NCBI RefSeq assembly: GCF_003194605.1
Contig: NZ_QHKY01000006.1
Location: forward strand, 62,001-126,000
Length of the DNA: 64,000 nucleotides
Origin: Nocardioides gilvus
GTDB taxonomy: Bacteria; Actinomycetota; Actinomycetes; Propionibacteriales; Nocardioidaceae
Direction: 5' to 3'
Below the pieces are notes generated by a model. That model was not told the origin of the DNA, did no database searches, and saw only the letters and a program-made list of their open reading frames with translations. A program made the translations under genes and the position numbers. This document shows, in pieces, positions 15,738 through 27,411 of this stretch; positions within the stretch are counted from its first letter, which is position 1, and each line of letters starts with the position of its first letter.

Positions 15738-15767
15738 GTCAAGAACAGCCACTGACTAGGGGTAGTG

Positions 15768-17198
15768 ATGGACTACAAGGTCGCAGATCTGAGCCTGGCC
15801 GACTACGGCCGCACAGAGATCCTGCTTGCCGAGCACGAGATGCCCGGCCTGATGGCGATGCGCGAGCGCTACGGCGACTCGAAGCCGCTGGCCGGTGCCA
15901 AGATCGCCGGTTCACTGCACATGACGATCCAGACCGCGGTCCTCATCGAGACCTTGGTCGCGCTGGGTGCCGAGGTGCGTTGGGCGTCCTGCAACATCTT
16001 CTCGACCCAGGACCACGCCGCTGCCGCGATCGTGGTGGGTCCGGAGGGCACGCCGGAGAACCCGTCCGGAGTCCCAGTCTTCGCCTGGAAGGGCGAGACG
16101 CTCGAGGAGTACTGGGAGTGCACCCAGCAGATCCTCATGTGGCCGAACGGCGAGTTCGCCAACATGATCCTCGACGACGGCGGCGACGCCACGATGTTGG
16201 TCCACCTCGGTGTCGAGGCGGAGAAGACCGGCGTTGCTCCCGACCCGGCCACCGGTGGTTCGGTCGAGGAGAAGATCGTCTTCCAGGTCGTGACCGACTC
16301 ACTCGCTGAGTCCTCTGACCGTTGGACCAAGATCGCCAACGAGCTGATGGGTGTCACCGAGGAGACCACGACCGGTGTCCTGCGTCTGTACGACATGATG
16401 AAGGCCGGGCAGCTGCTCTTCCCCGCCATCAACGTCAACGACTCGGTCACCAAGTCGAAGTTCGACAACAAGTACGGCTGCCGTCACAGCCTCATCGACG
16501 GCATCAACCGCGCCACCGACGTCCTCATCGGCGGCAAGGTGGCCGTGGTCTGTGGCTACGGAGACGTGGGCAAGGGTTGCGCGGAGTCGCTGCGCGGCCA
16601 GGGTGCTCGGGTGATCATCACCGAGATCGACCCGATCTGTGCCCTGCAGGCAGCCATGGACGGCTACCAGGTCGACACCCTCGAGAACGCCCTGCCCGTC
16701 GCCGACATCATCATCACGGCGACCGGCAACAAGGACGTCGTGATGGCTGAGCAGATGAGCCGGATGAAGCACAATGCCATCGTCGGCAACATCGGTCACT
16801 TCGACAACGAGATCGACATGGCTGGCCTCGAAGGCTGGGACGGCATCGTCCGCAAGAACGTGAAGCCGCAGGTCGACCTGTTCACGTTCCCCGCCGGCAA
16901 CGCCGTCATCATCCTGTCCGAGGGTCGCCTGATGAACCTGGGCAACGCCACCGGTCACCCGTCGTTCGTGATGTCGAACTCCTTCACCAACCAGGTCCTC
17001 GCCCAGATCGAGCTCTTCACCAAGCCCGAGGAGTACCCGGTCGGCGTCTACGTGCTCCCCAAGCACCTCGACGAGGAGGTCGCCCGGCTCCACCTCGGCA
17101 GCCTGGGTGTCAACCTCACCGAGCTGACCGACAGCCAGGCCTCCTACCTGGGCATCGACGTGGCCGGCCCCTACAAGTCCGACCAGTACCGATACTGA
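15768..17198 (+). CDS. ahcY: Adenosylhomocysteinase
   Basis: The 476-residue enzyme splits S-adenosylhomocysteine into adenosine and homocysteine, keeping methyltransferases active; it is cytoplasmic and uses bound NAD. Seen in the sequence: the substrate-domain segment [18 protein letters not shown], the Rossmann motif GYGDVGKG (263-270), ATGNKDVV, and the C-terminal KSDQYRY that reaches the neighbouring subunit's NAD site. Length fits the long actinobacterial/plant type with the about 40-residue insertion. ATG 15768 sits just after an in-frame GTG (15765) and behind AGGGG; the ATG is preferred. A weak hairpin (17207-17228) separates it from mtrA. Confidence 0.96.
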   Translation: MDYKVADLSLADYGRTEILLAEHEMPGLMAMRERYGDSKPLAGAKIAGSLHMTIQTAVLIETLVALGAEVRWASCNIFSTQDHAAAAIVVGPEGTPENPSGVPVFAWKGETLEEYWECTQQILMWPNGEFANMILDDGGDATMLVHLGVEAEKTGVAPDPATGGSVEEKIVFQVVTDSLAESSDRWTKIANELMGVTEETTTGVLRLYDMMKAGQLLFPAINVNDSVTKSKFDNKYGCRHSLIDGINRATDVLIGGKVAVVCGYGDVGKGCAESLRGQGARVIITEIDPICALQAAMDGYQVDTLENALPVADIIITATGNKDVVMAEQMSRMKHNAIVGNIGHFDNEIDMAGLEGWDGIVRKNVKPQVDLFTFPAGNAVIILSEGRLMNLGNATGHPSFVMSNSFTNQVLAQIELFTKPEEYPVGVYVLPKHLDEEVARLHLGSLGVNLTELTDSQASYLGIDVAGPYKSDQYRY

Positions 17199-17246
17199 GT
17201 CACTGACACACGCCCGCGAGGCCGTGTGGCTGGCACAATGCCGAAC

Positions 17247-17951
17247 ATGAACACGACAGCACCCGACGCGAACGCTCGCGCTCGGGTGCTTGTCGTTGAC
17301 GACGACGCATCCCTCTCCGAGATGCTCAGCCTCGTGCTTCGTCAGGAGGGCTTCGACAGCCGCATGGTCTCGCGGGGAGACCTGGCCATGGCCGCGTTCC
17401 GGGAGTACCGCCCGGACGTGGTCCTGCTCGACCTGATGCTGCCCGGTCTGGACGGCCTCGACGTGTGCACCGCGATCCGCGCGGAGTCGGGTGTGCCGAT
17501 CGTGATGCTCACCGCGAGGAGCGACACCGGCGACGTGGTGCTGGGCCTGGAGTCGGGCGCGGACGACTACGTGGTGAAGCCGTTCAAGCCCAAGGAGCTC
17601 GTGGCCAGGATCCGGGCCCGGGTCCGGCGGCTCGACGTGCCGGAGACCGAGAACATCACGGTCGGCGACCTTGTCATCGACGTCGCGGGGCACCAGGTCA
17701 GCCGCGGCGAAAGGACGATCAACCTGACGCCGCTCGAGTTCGACCTGCTGGTGTGCCTGGCCCGCAAGCCGTGGCAGGTCTTCACCCGCGAGATCCTGCT
17801 CGAGCAGGTCTGGGGCTACCGGCACGCGGCCGACACCCGCCTGGTCAACGTCCACGTGCAGCGACTGCGTTCGAAGGTCGAGCACGATCCGGAGAACCCC
17901 GAGATCGTCCTGACAGTGCGGGGCGTGGGGTACAGGGCCGGCAAGTCGTAG
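17247..17951 (+). CDS. mtrA: Two-component response regulator MtrA
   Basis: An OmpR/PhoB-type regulator of 234 residues: receiver domain (about 13-125) with acidic pocket D18-D20, phospho-acceptor D62 in VVLLDLMLPG and K111 in VVKPFKP. A winged-helix DNA-binding domain follows (about 140-232, with LTPLEFDLLVCLARKPWQVF and the TVRGVGYRAG end). Together with the neighbouring kinase gene mtrB and lipoprotein gene lpqB it is the conserved MtrAB system controlling cell division, wall hydrolases and osmotic response. Three in-frame starts exist (17226 GTG, 17238 ATG, 17247 ATG); the last best fits homologue length. Confidence 0.94.
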   Translation: MNTTAPDANARARVLVVDDDASLSEMLSLVLRQEGFDSRMVSRGDLAMAAFREYRPDVVLLDLMLPGLDGLDVCTAIRAESGVPIVMLTARSDTGDVVLGLESGADDYVVKPFKPKELVARIRARVRRLDVPETENITVGDLVIDVAGHQVSRGERTINLTPLEFDLLVCLARKPWQVFTREILLEQVWGYRHAADTRLVNVHVQRLRSKVEHDPENPEIVLTVRGVGYRAGKS

Positions 17952-17959
17952 GAAGCCAG

Positions 17960-19570
17960 ATGGCCCTGACCTCGGCCCCTGCCCGTCGCGCGGGAGGAGT
18001 GCGCCGTTTCCTGACTGCGTGGCGCCGGTCGATCCAGGCCCGGGTGGTGGCCAGCACCGTCCTGATGTCCCTGGTCGTGGGTAGCGCCGTGGGCTGGTGG
18101 GTGCTGCGCTCCACCCGCGACGGACTGCTGGAGCAGCGGGCCGAGCGCGTCGTCGCCGAGGCGGTCACCGAGACCAGCGAGGCCCAGGGACGCCTGTCCT
18201 TCGCCACCGGCACCGACGTCGACGCGGCGAGTCAACGGGAGGACCTGGTCCAACCCATCATCGCGCGTGGGGCAGTGCGGGGCTACGGGGTCGTGCTCTC
18301 GGGTCCGTTGACGTCCGGGGCTTCGTTGAGCGACGGGGGAGTGAAGTTCACCGAGAACCTCGACCCACGCAGCGTCCCGACCACGATGCAGCAGCACTTC
18401 GCCGACCCCCGCGACCCTTCCTGGAGCTACACCGAACTCCTGACCACCGGTCCGGTCTCCGGGGTCGAGCCGGGCCCGGGTGTCGTCGTCGGCTCCCAGG
18501 TGGTGCTGCCTGCCGACGGCCAGACGTACACCGTCTACTTCCTCTTCCCGCTCGCGGAGCAGGAGGCCACCCTGGCCCTGGTCACGCGGGCCCTGCTCGG
18601 AGCAGCGGTCTTCCTGGTCCTGCTCGTGGGCGGGGTCACCTGGCTGGTGACCCGGCAGGTGGTGACCCCGATCCGACTGGCCCGCAAGGTGGCCGAACGC
18701 CTCGCAGCGGGGCAGCTGCAGGAGCGACTGCGCGTCACCGGCGAGGACGACCTGGCGCGCCTGGCCATCTCCTTCAACCAGATGGCCTCCAACCTGCAGC
18801 GTCAGATCCGCCAGCTCGAAGAGTTGAGCCGGCTCCAGCGGCGCTTCGTCAGTGACGTCTCGCACGAGCTGCGGACCCCGCTCACGACCGTACGGATGGC
18901 CGGCGACGTGCTGCACGACGCCCGGACGGAGTTCGACCCGGTCACGGCGCGGGCCGCGGAGCTGCTCCAGACCGAGCTCGACCGCTTCGAGGTGCTGCTC
19001 TCCGACCTCCTGGAGATCAGCCGGTTCGACGCCGGGGCGGCGGTCCTCGACGCCGACGACGTCAACCTCGTCGACGTGGTGCACCGGGTCGTGGACGCCA
19101 CGCGCGCGCTGGCCGCCCAGCGGCAGACGCGCGTACTCGTACGTGAGCCCTCGACGCCGTGCCTCGCAGAGGCCGACGTGCGCCGGGTGGAGCGCATCGT
19201 GCGCAACCTGGTGACCAACGCCATCGACCACGCGGAGACCCGCGAGATCGTGGTCACCGTCGGAGCTGACGAGGGCACCGCGGCGCTCACGGTCCGCGAC
19301 TACGGCATCGGCCTCGCACCGGGGGAGTCAGCCATGGTCTTCAACCGGTTCTGGCGCGCCGACCCGGCCCGGGCGCGTACGAGCGGAGGCACGGGCCTCG
19401 GCCTCTCGATCGCGCTCGAGGACACCCATCTGCACGGTGGGTGGCTCCAGGCCTGGGGGCGGCGCGGCGCGGGAGCCCAGTTCCGGCTGACCCTGCCCCG
19501 ACACCTGGGCCAGTCGCTGCGCAGCAGCCCGTTGCCGCTGGTGCCCGACGACGCGGAGGTGGCCGTATGA
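17960..19570 (+). CDS. mtrB: Sensor histidine kinase MtrB
   Basis: The 536-residue kinase has a first membrane segment near residues 30-52 and an extracytoplasmic sensor region. A second membrane segment lies near 210-235, followed by a HAMP domain with VVTPIRLARKVAERLAAG. The HisKA box SHELRTPLTTVR has its phospho-acceptor His at 302. The ATPase domain shows NLVTNAIDHAE (N box), DYGIGLAPGE (G1) and TSGGTGLGLSIA (G2). ATG 17960 sits behind AGGAAG, 8 bases after the mtrA stop. The gene overlaps lpqB by four bases (ATGA), so mtrA-mtrB-lpqB are one operon. Confidence 0.95.
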   Translation: MALTSAPARRAGGVRRFLTAWRRSIQARVVASTVLMSLVVGSAVGWWVLRSTRDGLLEQRAERVVAEAVTETSEAQGRLSFATGTDVDAASQREDLVQPIIARGAVRGYGVVLSGPLTSGASLSDGGVKFTENLDPRSVPTTMQQHFADPRDPSWSYTELLTTGPVSGVEPGPGVVVGSQVVLPADGQTYTVYFLFPLAEQEATLALVTRALLGAAVFLVLLVGGVTWLVTRQVVTPIRLARKVAERLAAGQLQERLRVTGEDDLARLAISFNQMASNLQRQIRQLEELSRLQRRFVSDVSHELRTPLTTVRMAGDVLHDARTEFDPVTARAAELLQTELDRFEVLLSDLLEISRFDAGAAVLDADDVNLVDVVHRVVDATRALAAQRQTRVLVREPSTPCLAEADVRRVERIVRNLVTNAIDHAETREIVVTVGADEGTAALTVRDYGIGLAPGESAMVFNRFWRADPARARTSGGTGLGLSIALEDTHLHGGWLQAWGRRGAGAQFRLTLPRHLGQSLRSSPLPLVPDDAEVAV

Positions 19571-21342
19571 CTGCGCACCGGACGCGCGCCCGCGCCGGGC
19601 TCCTGGTGGGTCTGCTGGCCACCCTGCTGCTCTCGGCCTGCGTCCAGATGCCGACCTCCGGTCCGGTCGTCAGCGCTGGGCAGGGCGACGGCGACGAGAC
19701 CGAGGTGGGAGCGTTCTACGAGCCGCGTGGCCCCGTGCCCGGCGCCACCGGGGTCGAGGTCGTGGCCGGTTTCCTCGAGGCCATGAAGGCCGCGCCGGTG
19801 AAGACCAGCGTCGCGGCGGAGTTCCTCACCGAGAGCGCTCAGCGCCGTTGGCGACCGGAGCGGGGCTCGGTGACCTACACCGACCTCGACTACCCCGAGG
19901 GCCAGAGCCGGGTGCGGGCCGTCATCTCAGGCGCCCAGGCCTACGACGAGCGGGGGACCTGGAGCCACGTGCTCGACGAGTCCGAGTCGGAGATCGTCTT
20001 CCCGATGGTGATGGAGGGCGACGAGTGGCGCATCGACGACGCGCCGGACGCCCTGATCGTGCCGGAGTCATGGTTCAACTCCTGGTTCGAGAGTGCTTCC
20101 CTGCACTTCCTGGACCCCAGCGGATCGGTCCTGGTGCCGGAGCCCGTCTTCGTCCCCACCGGCGACCAGTTCGCGACCTCTCTGGTCCGGGGGCTGCTCA
20201 GCGGTCCGCCCGACGAGCGGATCTCGCGCAGCGCTTTCCCGGAGGGACTGCGCGTGGCCCTGAACTCGGTCCCGATCGACGGTCGCGGAATGGCCGAGGT
20301 CGCGCTCGAGGGTGCCCCCACCGACCGCACCGACGACATCGTCAGTGAGGAGATGGTGGCCCAACTGACGTGGACCCTGCGCCAGGAACCACGGATCCGT
20401 TCGCTCCGAGTGACCATCGACGGACGCTCAGTGACCCTCCCGGGAGGCGGCCTGGAGATCCCCGTCGACGCCGGACGCACGCTCAGCCCCACCGGGTCGC
20501 GTGCCTCCGACGCGCTCTTCGCGTTCGACGAGGGACGTTTGGTGCGCGGTGGTCCTGGTGAGCTCGAGGCCACCCGTGGCCCGTTGGGGGCGCCCGGCGG
20601 CGAGGGTGGCGTGGGTGCTGACGCTGACGTGAGCCGCGCAGCGGTGAGCGTGGACGGATCTCGGGTGGCCGTGGTCAGCCCCGACGGGAGCACGTTGTCG
20701 ACCGCTCCGGTCGACGACGCCGACGCCGACGTCGTCCCCGTGGTCAGCGGAGCCACTGACCTGCTGACCCCGGTCTTCGACGCCGAGGAACGGCTCTGGA
20801 TGCTGGACCGCACCGCCGGGGGCGCCCGCGTCAGCATGCTCTCCGACGGGGCCCCGACCGCGGTGCGGGTGCCGGGGGTGAGCGGCGAGAACGTGCGCGC
20901 GATGCTGGTCTCGCGTGACGCCTCCCGCCTGGTTGCCGTGATCTCCGGGCCGACCGGGGACCGCCTGGTCTTCAGTCGGCTGATCCACGACGGTGAATCG
21001 GGAGGTGCTCGCGGCACCCGTGCTCGTGATATCGACCTCGACCTCGACCGGGGCCGACGCCTCACCGATCTGGGCTGGGTCTCCCCGGTGGAGCTGGCGG
21101 TGCTGACCGACATCACCGAAGACCTGGCCCAGGTGCTGACGGTGCCGGTCTCAGCACGTCGCACCAGCATGCGTGAGCGCTCGGTCACCCGGGTCCGGGA
21201 CGGCGCCACCGACCTTGCATCCTCGCCCCTGGTCGGGACGCCGCTCCTGGTGGTCACTGACGGCGCGGTGAGGGATCTGACCGACCCTGCCCGGGTGTTG
21301 ACGCTGGGCAGCCGGATCACCTGGTTCGGGTTCCCAAGCTGA
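19567..21342 (+). CDS. lpqB: Lipoprotein LpqB
   Basis: A lipoprotein of 591 residues. The N-terminus has basic residues, a hydrophobic stretch and the lipobox LLSAC with the lipid-attached Cys at 25, then CVQMPTSGPV, typical of LpqB. An N-terminal GerMN-like module follows, then a C-terminal propeller-like region (about residues 330-590). In actinobacteria LpqB works with MtrB and modulates its signalling; the outer-face location agrees. It starts at ATG 19567, overlapping mtrB by four bases. No terminator is obvious before comF. Confidence 0.92.
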   Translation: MTAHRTRARAGLLVGLLATLLLSACVQMPTSGPVVSAGQGDGDETEVGAFYEPRGPVPGATGVEVVAGFLEAMKAAPVKTSVAAEFLTESAQRRWRPERGSVTYTDLDYPEGQSRVRAVISGAQAYDERGTWSHVLDESESEIVFPMVMEGDEWRIDDAPDALIVPESWFNSWFESASLHFLDPSGSVLVPEPVFVPTGDQFATSLVRGLLSGPPDERISRSAFPEGLRVALNSVPIDGRGMAEVALEGAPTDRTDDIVSEEMVAQLTWTLRQEPRIRSLRVTIDGRSVTLPGGGLEIPVDAGRTLSPTGSRASDALFAFDEGRLVRGGPGELEATRGPLGAPGGEGGVGADADVSRAAVSVDGSRVAVVSPDGSTLSTAPVDDADADVVPVVSGATDLLTPVFDAEERLWMLDRTAGGARVSMLSDGAPTAVRVPGVSGENVRAMLVSRDASRLVAVISGPTGDRLVFSRLIHDGESGGARGTRARDIDLDLDRGRRLTDLGWVSPVELAVLTDITEDLAQVLTVPVSARRTSMRERSVTRVRDGATDLASSPLVGTPLLVVTDGAVRDLTDPARVLTLGSRITWFGFPS

Positions 21343-21469
21343 GCGCGGGGGACCGGCGTCGAGCCGGCTGGCGTCCACAGGCACGCCGCGGCCCCCAGGG
21401 ACGCGGGGTTCTCCCCAGGGCCGCGGCCGCTTGCCGCCGTCGCGGCACGACCACGACTTGACTGTTCTC

Positions 21470-22225
21470 ATGTTGATCGACGCGCTGGTGGACCTCGCGC
21501 TGGGCAGCCACTGCGTCGAGTGTGGCCAGCCGGGCCGTCTCGCCTGTCCGGCCTGCACGGCGGGCCTGTCGACGGCGGGGATCTCCGTACGACCCGACCC
21601 GCCACCGCCGGGGCTGGTCGAGTGCTGGGCCTCGGGCACGTACGACGGCCTCCTGCGTCGGGCCGTGATCGGGCACAAGGAGGACGGACTCCTGGGGTTG
21701 TCCCGGCTGCTGGGGGAGCGGTTGGCCCTGGCTGTGCGCGACGGGTTGCACCGAACACCCGGGGTTGCGAGTTCGACCGGAGTGGTGCTGGTGCCGGTGC
21801 CGTCCCGTCCGGGGGCCGACCGTGCCCGCGGGGACGATCCGTTGGGGCGCCTGGTCCGCATCGCTGCCCGGCAGTTGCGCGCCGAGGGGGTGGACGTACG
21901 GGCGATGGCGTTGCTCCGGTCCCGCGGCGGGGTCCGTGACCAAGCAGGGTTGGACGCACGGGCGCGGACAGACAACCTGGCGGGGTCGATGCGCACGCAC
22001 CGTCGGACGGTGGAGCGTCTGGCGGTTGTCTCACCGCGACCCCGGGTGGTGCTCTGCGACGACGTCCTGACCACGGGGGCGACGGCGCGCGAAGGGCAGC
22101 GAGCTCTGACCGCGTCGGGAGTCCCGGTCTCGTTCGTGGCCGTCGTCGCGGCGGTCGAGAGGCAACTTCGGCCTTCCCGTCCTGTGGTCGGGGACCCCAA
22201 AGCAGGGGGGTTCCTTACATCCTGA
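21470..22225 (+). CDS. comF: ComF family phosphoribosyltransferase-like protein
   Basis: The 251-residue product has an N-terminal zinc-finger-like part with CVECGQPG and CPACTAGL, and a C-terminal type I phosphoribosyltransferase fold. The PRPP-binding loop is VVLCDDVLTTGATARE, near residues 191-206, with adjacent acids at 197-198. ComF proteins are needed for DNA uptake in competent bacteria; in actinobacteria, where the gene is conserved between lpqB and hpf, the role is not known. Start ATG 21470 (MLIDALVDLALG); no strong ribosome-binding site is visible. Residues up to 40 upstream are open but poorly conserved in character. Confidence 0.87.
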   Translation: MLIDALVDLALGSHCVECGQPGRLACPACTAGLSTAGISVRPDPPPPGLVECWASGTYDGLLRRAVIGHKEDGLLGLSRLLGERLALAVRDGLHRTPGVASSTGVVLVPVPSRPGADRARGDDPLGRLVRIAARQLRAEGVDVRAMALLRSRGGVRDQAGLDARARTDNLAGSMRTHRRTVERLAVVSPRPRVVLCDDVLTTGATAREGQRALTASGVPVSFVAVVAAVERQLRPSRPVVGDPKAGGFLTS

Positions 22226-22433
22226 CCAGTTGCGGGATAGCGTCTGTGCATGGAGTTCATTCGGGTCCGTGGTTGCGCCGTCCGGAGTGGAGCTCCGGGT
22301 GCTGTGTTGTGGCCAGCCGCCGGTCCGACGTCCTCCGGACACCATCCTCTGCGCGCCTCCCCACCCATCGGTGACCGAGTGCGCGCAGGGATCAATGCAC
22401 GGTGATTTCCAACGCTGAATCGGAGGTTCAACC

Positions 22434-23048
22434 ATGGACGTAGTGGTCACAGGCCGGCAGATCGAGATTGCCGAGCGGTACCGGGAGCACGCTGAGGAGA
22501 AGCTCTCCAAGCTCGAGAAGCTCGACCACCGCATCATTCGGGTGGCGGTCGAGGTCTCCCACGAGAAGAACCCCCGTCAGGTCGAGCGAGCGGTCAAGGT
22601 CGAACTGACCGCCTTCACCAAGGGCCCCGTCATTCGCGCAGAGGCGGCCGCAGACGACAAGATGGCCGCCCTCGACCTGGCTCTCGACAAGATGGCTTCG
22701 CAGATGCGCAAGGCGGCGGACCGCCGGCGAGTGCACCGGGGACGGCACACCCCGCCGTCGGTGGGCGAGGTCCTTGCTGCCACGCCGATGATCGAGGACG
22801 AGGTCACCGAGGACGAGGTCACCGAGCGCCAGGTCGGGCCGATCACGGTGACCGGTGACGGGCCGCTGGTGGTGCGGGAGAAGTCCCACGACGCCACCCC
22901 CATGACCCTGGACCAGGCTCTGTACGAGATGGAACTGGTCGGCCACGACTTCTACCTGTTCGTCGACAAGGAGTCGGAGAAGCCGTCGGTGGTCTACCGC
23001 CGCCGGGGCTACGACTACGGCGTGATCGCCCTCAACCTCGGCGAGTGA
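22434..23048 (+). CDS. hpf: Long-form ribosome hibernation promoting factor
   Basis: A 204-residue HPF: an N-terminal S30AE/YfiA domain (1 to about 105, starting MDVVVTGRQIEIAERYREHA) that binds the decoding centre. A linker follows, then a C-terminal dimerisation domain (about 145-204: MTLDQALYEMELVGHDFYLF, YRRRGYDYGVIALN). The long form joins two ribosomes into inactive 100S particles under starvation or hypoxia. A strong GGAGG precedes ATG 22434. The 208-base leader from 22226 holds no convincing gene. The mRNA ends at a very strong hairpin at 23076. Confidence 0.94.
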   Translation: MDVVVTGRQIEIAERYREHAEEKLSKLEKLDHRIIRVAVEVSHEKNPRQVERAVKVELTAFTKGPVIRAEAAADDKMAALDLALDKMASQMRKAADRRRVHRGRHTPPSVGEVLAATPMIEDEVTEDEVTERQVGPITVTGDGPLVVREKSHDATPMTLDQALYEMELVGHDFYLFVDKESEKPSVVYRRRGYDYGVIALNLGE

Positions 23049-23075
23049 GTTCCATCCCTCAGCAGTGAGGAGTTC

Positions 23076-23120
23076 AGGCTCCCCCGGTGCGTTGCGAGTC
23101 GCAACGCACCGGGGGAGCCT
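23076..23120. terminator. Perfect 22-bp palindromic terminator after hpf
   Basis: AGGCTCCCCCGGTGCGTTGCGA (first 20 bases at 23076-23095) is repeated exactly in inverse at 23099-23120 around the central G at 23098. In RNA this gives a stem of about 20 bp with a short loop, followed by a weak T-run. It ends hpf transcription just before the response-regulator gene. Confidence 0.85.
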
Positions 23121-23142
23121 TCTCGTCTGACATGATGCCGGG

Positions 23143-23820
23143 GTGACTGAAGAATCTGCTGGGACTGGTCCCGTTCGGGTCGTCATCGCCGACGACCAAG
23201 AGCTGTTCCGCCGGGGACTCACGATGTTGCTGAGCCAGGAGGGCGACATCGAGGTCGTCGGTGAGGCGGGCGACGGTGTCGCAGCGACCGACATGGTGAT
23301 CGCCCTGGTGCCCGACGTGGTGCTGCTGGACGTCAGGATGCCGCGTCGCACCGGGATCGAGGCCTGCAAGGCGATCAAGGAAGCGACACCCTCGGCCAAG
23401 ATCATCATGCTCACCGTCTCCGACGAGGAGAGCGATCTGTACGAGGCGGTCAAGGGTGGTGCCGCCGGCTACCTGCTGAAGGACTCCTCGATCGAGGAGG
23501 TTGCCCAGGGGGTCCGAGTGGTCGCCGAAGGGCAGTCATTGATCTCGCCGTCGATGGCGGTCAAGCTGATCGACGAGTTCAAGCAGATGTCGAAGCCTGA
23601 CCGGCACCAGACCACCAAGTTGCGACTCACCGACCGTGAGCTCGAGGTGCTCCGGCTGGTGGCCAAGGGCATGAACAACCGAGAGATCGCCAAGGCGCTC
23701 TTCATCTCGGAGAACACCGTGAAGAACCACGTACGCAACATGTTGGAGAAGCTGCAACTGCACTCGCGCATGGAGGCCGTCATGTACGCGGTCAAGGAGA
23801 AGATCCTGGAACTGCCCTGA
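23143..23820 (+). CDS. Orphan NarL/LuxR-type response regulator
   Basis: The 225-residue regulator has a receiver domain with the acidic pair in VVIADDQELFRRGL, phospho-acceptor Asp in VVLLDVRMPRRTG and Lys in YLLKDSS. A C-terminal LuxR helix-turn-helix follows (LTDRELEVLRLVAKGMNNRE, then ALFISENTVKNHVRNMLEKL). No histidine kinase gene lies next to it. The position between hpf and secA is shared with Streptomyces as I remember it. GTG start at 23143; a possible -10 (CATGAT, 23131-23136) is only a few bases upstream, so the mRNA may be nearly leaderless. Confidence 0.9.
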   Translation: MTEESAGTGPVRVVIADDQELFRRGLTMLLSQEGDIEVVGEAGDGVAATDMVIALVPDVVLLDVRMPRRTGIEACKAIKEATPSAKIIMLTVSDEESDLYEAVKGGAAGYLLKDSSIEEVAQGVRVVAEGQSLISPSMAVKLIDEFKQMSKPDRHQTTKLRLTDRELEVLRLVAKGMNNREIAKALFISENTVKNHVRNMLEKLQLHSRMEAVMYAVKEKILELP

Positions 23821-23901
23821 GCCCAGGCCGCTGCCGTCGAGGCAGCGGACGTCGGTGTGGCAGAAGGGTGGAGTGCGCCCACGTTCTTCACCACGGGTGG
23901 G

Positions 23902-23907
23902 TACGAT
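23902..23907 (+). promoter_or_regulatory. Possible -10 element upstream of secA
   Basis: GGGTACGATGG contains TACGAT at 23902-23907, an actinobacterial -10 type, 64 bases before the secA start. No clear -35 is present at the right distance, so this is tentative. Confidence 0.3.
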
Positions 23908-23970
23908 GGCCGACGGTCGTCCGACCGTGTTAGACACCCCATTCTTCGTACCCTCTGGGAGTCCTGCCCC

Positions 23971-26790
<2,820 letters not shown>

Positions 26791-26812
26791 GGAGACCTCC
26801 GCCCGACCGCCA

Positions 26813-26848
26813 GAGGCCGGGTCACCCCACCAGGGGTGGCCCGGCCTC
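26813..26848. terminator. Terminator hairpin after secA
   Basis: GAGGCCGGGTCACCCC (26813-26828) pairs with GGGGTGGCCCGGCCTC (26833-26848) around an ACCA loop, with one G-T wobble. It lies between the convergent ends of secA and the Rv3235-family gene, so it may serve both directions. Confidence 0.8.
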
Positions 26849-26892
26849 GGTGCGTCTCGCCGTTGTGAGGGGGCCCGCGTGGATGCCAGCGC

Positions 26893-27411
26893 TCAGCAGA
26901 AGTCGAGCGCGGTGGCCACCCAACGTCCGCGCACCAGCTCGAACCGGGCCGCCACGGCACGCGAGCGATCGCCGTGTCGCAGGTGCACGGCCGCCTCGAC
27001 GGTGGTCTCCTCGAGGAAGCTGAGGCGTACTCCGCTGACCCGCGGGCGGGTGACGCCGGGCGGTCGTCCGCGACCGGGTTCGTGGCGCCCTGCCCTGGCG
27101 ACGAGAGCGGCACGACGCACGAGGTCCTGGTGCACCGACGGCAGGGTCCAGCGCACCAGCTGCGCGGCTGGACGATCGCCGGCCACGATCTCGATGGCCG
27201 CCTGGACGTACCGCTCGACCCATTTCTCGAGCTCGCCCCTCAGCGCGTCAGGGACTGCGACGACGTCGCATCCGGGACGTCCCGGTCGGCAGTTGGGCAG
27301 AGGGGGGTCGAGGACCGGGGTGAGGTCGAGGGCCAGAGTGCCCTGGACCGCCTCCACGGTGGCAACGCCGTGGGCGGGACGGATTCTGGTGACGCGGGCC
27401 AGGCTGCTCAT
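26893..27411 (-). CDS. Rv3235 family protein
   Basis: The 172-residue protein matches the actinobacterial Rv3235 family (DUF6459). A variable N-terminus is followed by an alpha/beta core with LEKWVERYVQAAIEIVAGDRP, QLVRWTLPSVHQDL, and C-terminal VEAAVHLRHGDRSRAVAARF and GRWVATALDFC. The fold of the C-terminal part looks like a small NTF2/SnoaL-like cone, but that is only an impression. Function is unknown. It overlaps the LysM gene by four bases (ATGA) and is translated after it. Confidence 0.8.
   Translation of the reverse strand: MSSLARVTRIRPAHGVATVEAVQGTLALDLTPVLDPPLPNCRPGRPGCDVVAVPDALRGELEKWVERYVQAAIEIVAGDRPAAQLVRWTLPSVHQDLVRRAALVARAGRHEPGRGRPPGVTRPRVSGVRLSFLEETTVEAAVHLRHGDRSRAVAARFELVRGRWVATALDFC

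Noticed and set aside
15661..15767. S-adenosylhomocysteine riboswitch upstream of ahcY
   Set aside because: The expected conserved blocks are not present; only a simple hairpin is seen, so it is listed as an unnamed leader element.
17207..17228. Terminator between ahcY and mtrA
   Set aside because: Only a 6-bp CACACG/CGTGTG stem with no T-run; too weak to list as a feature.
22230..22418. 62-residue open frame upstream of hpf
   Set aside because: Cys/Pro-rich composition, no ribosome-binding site and no family resemblance; more likely leader sequence of hpf.
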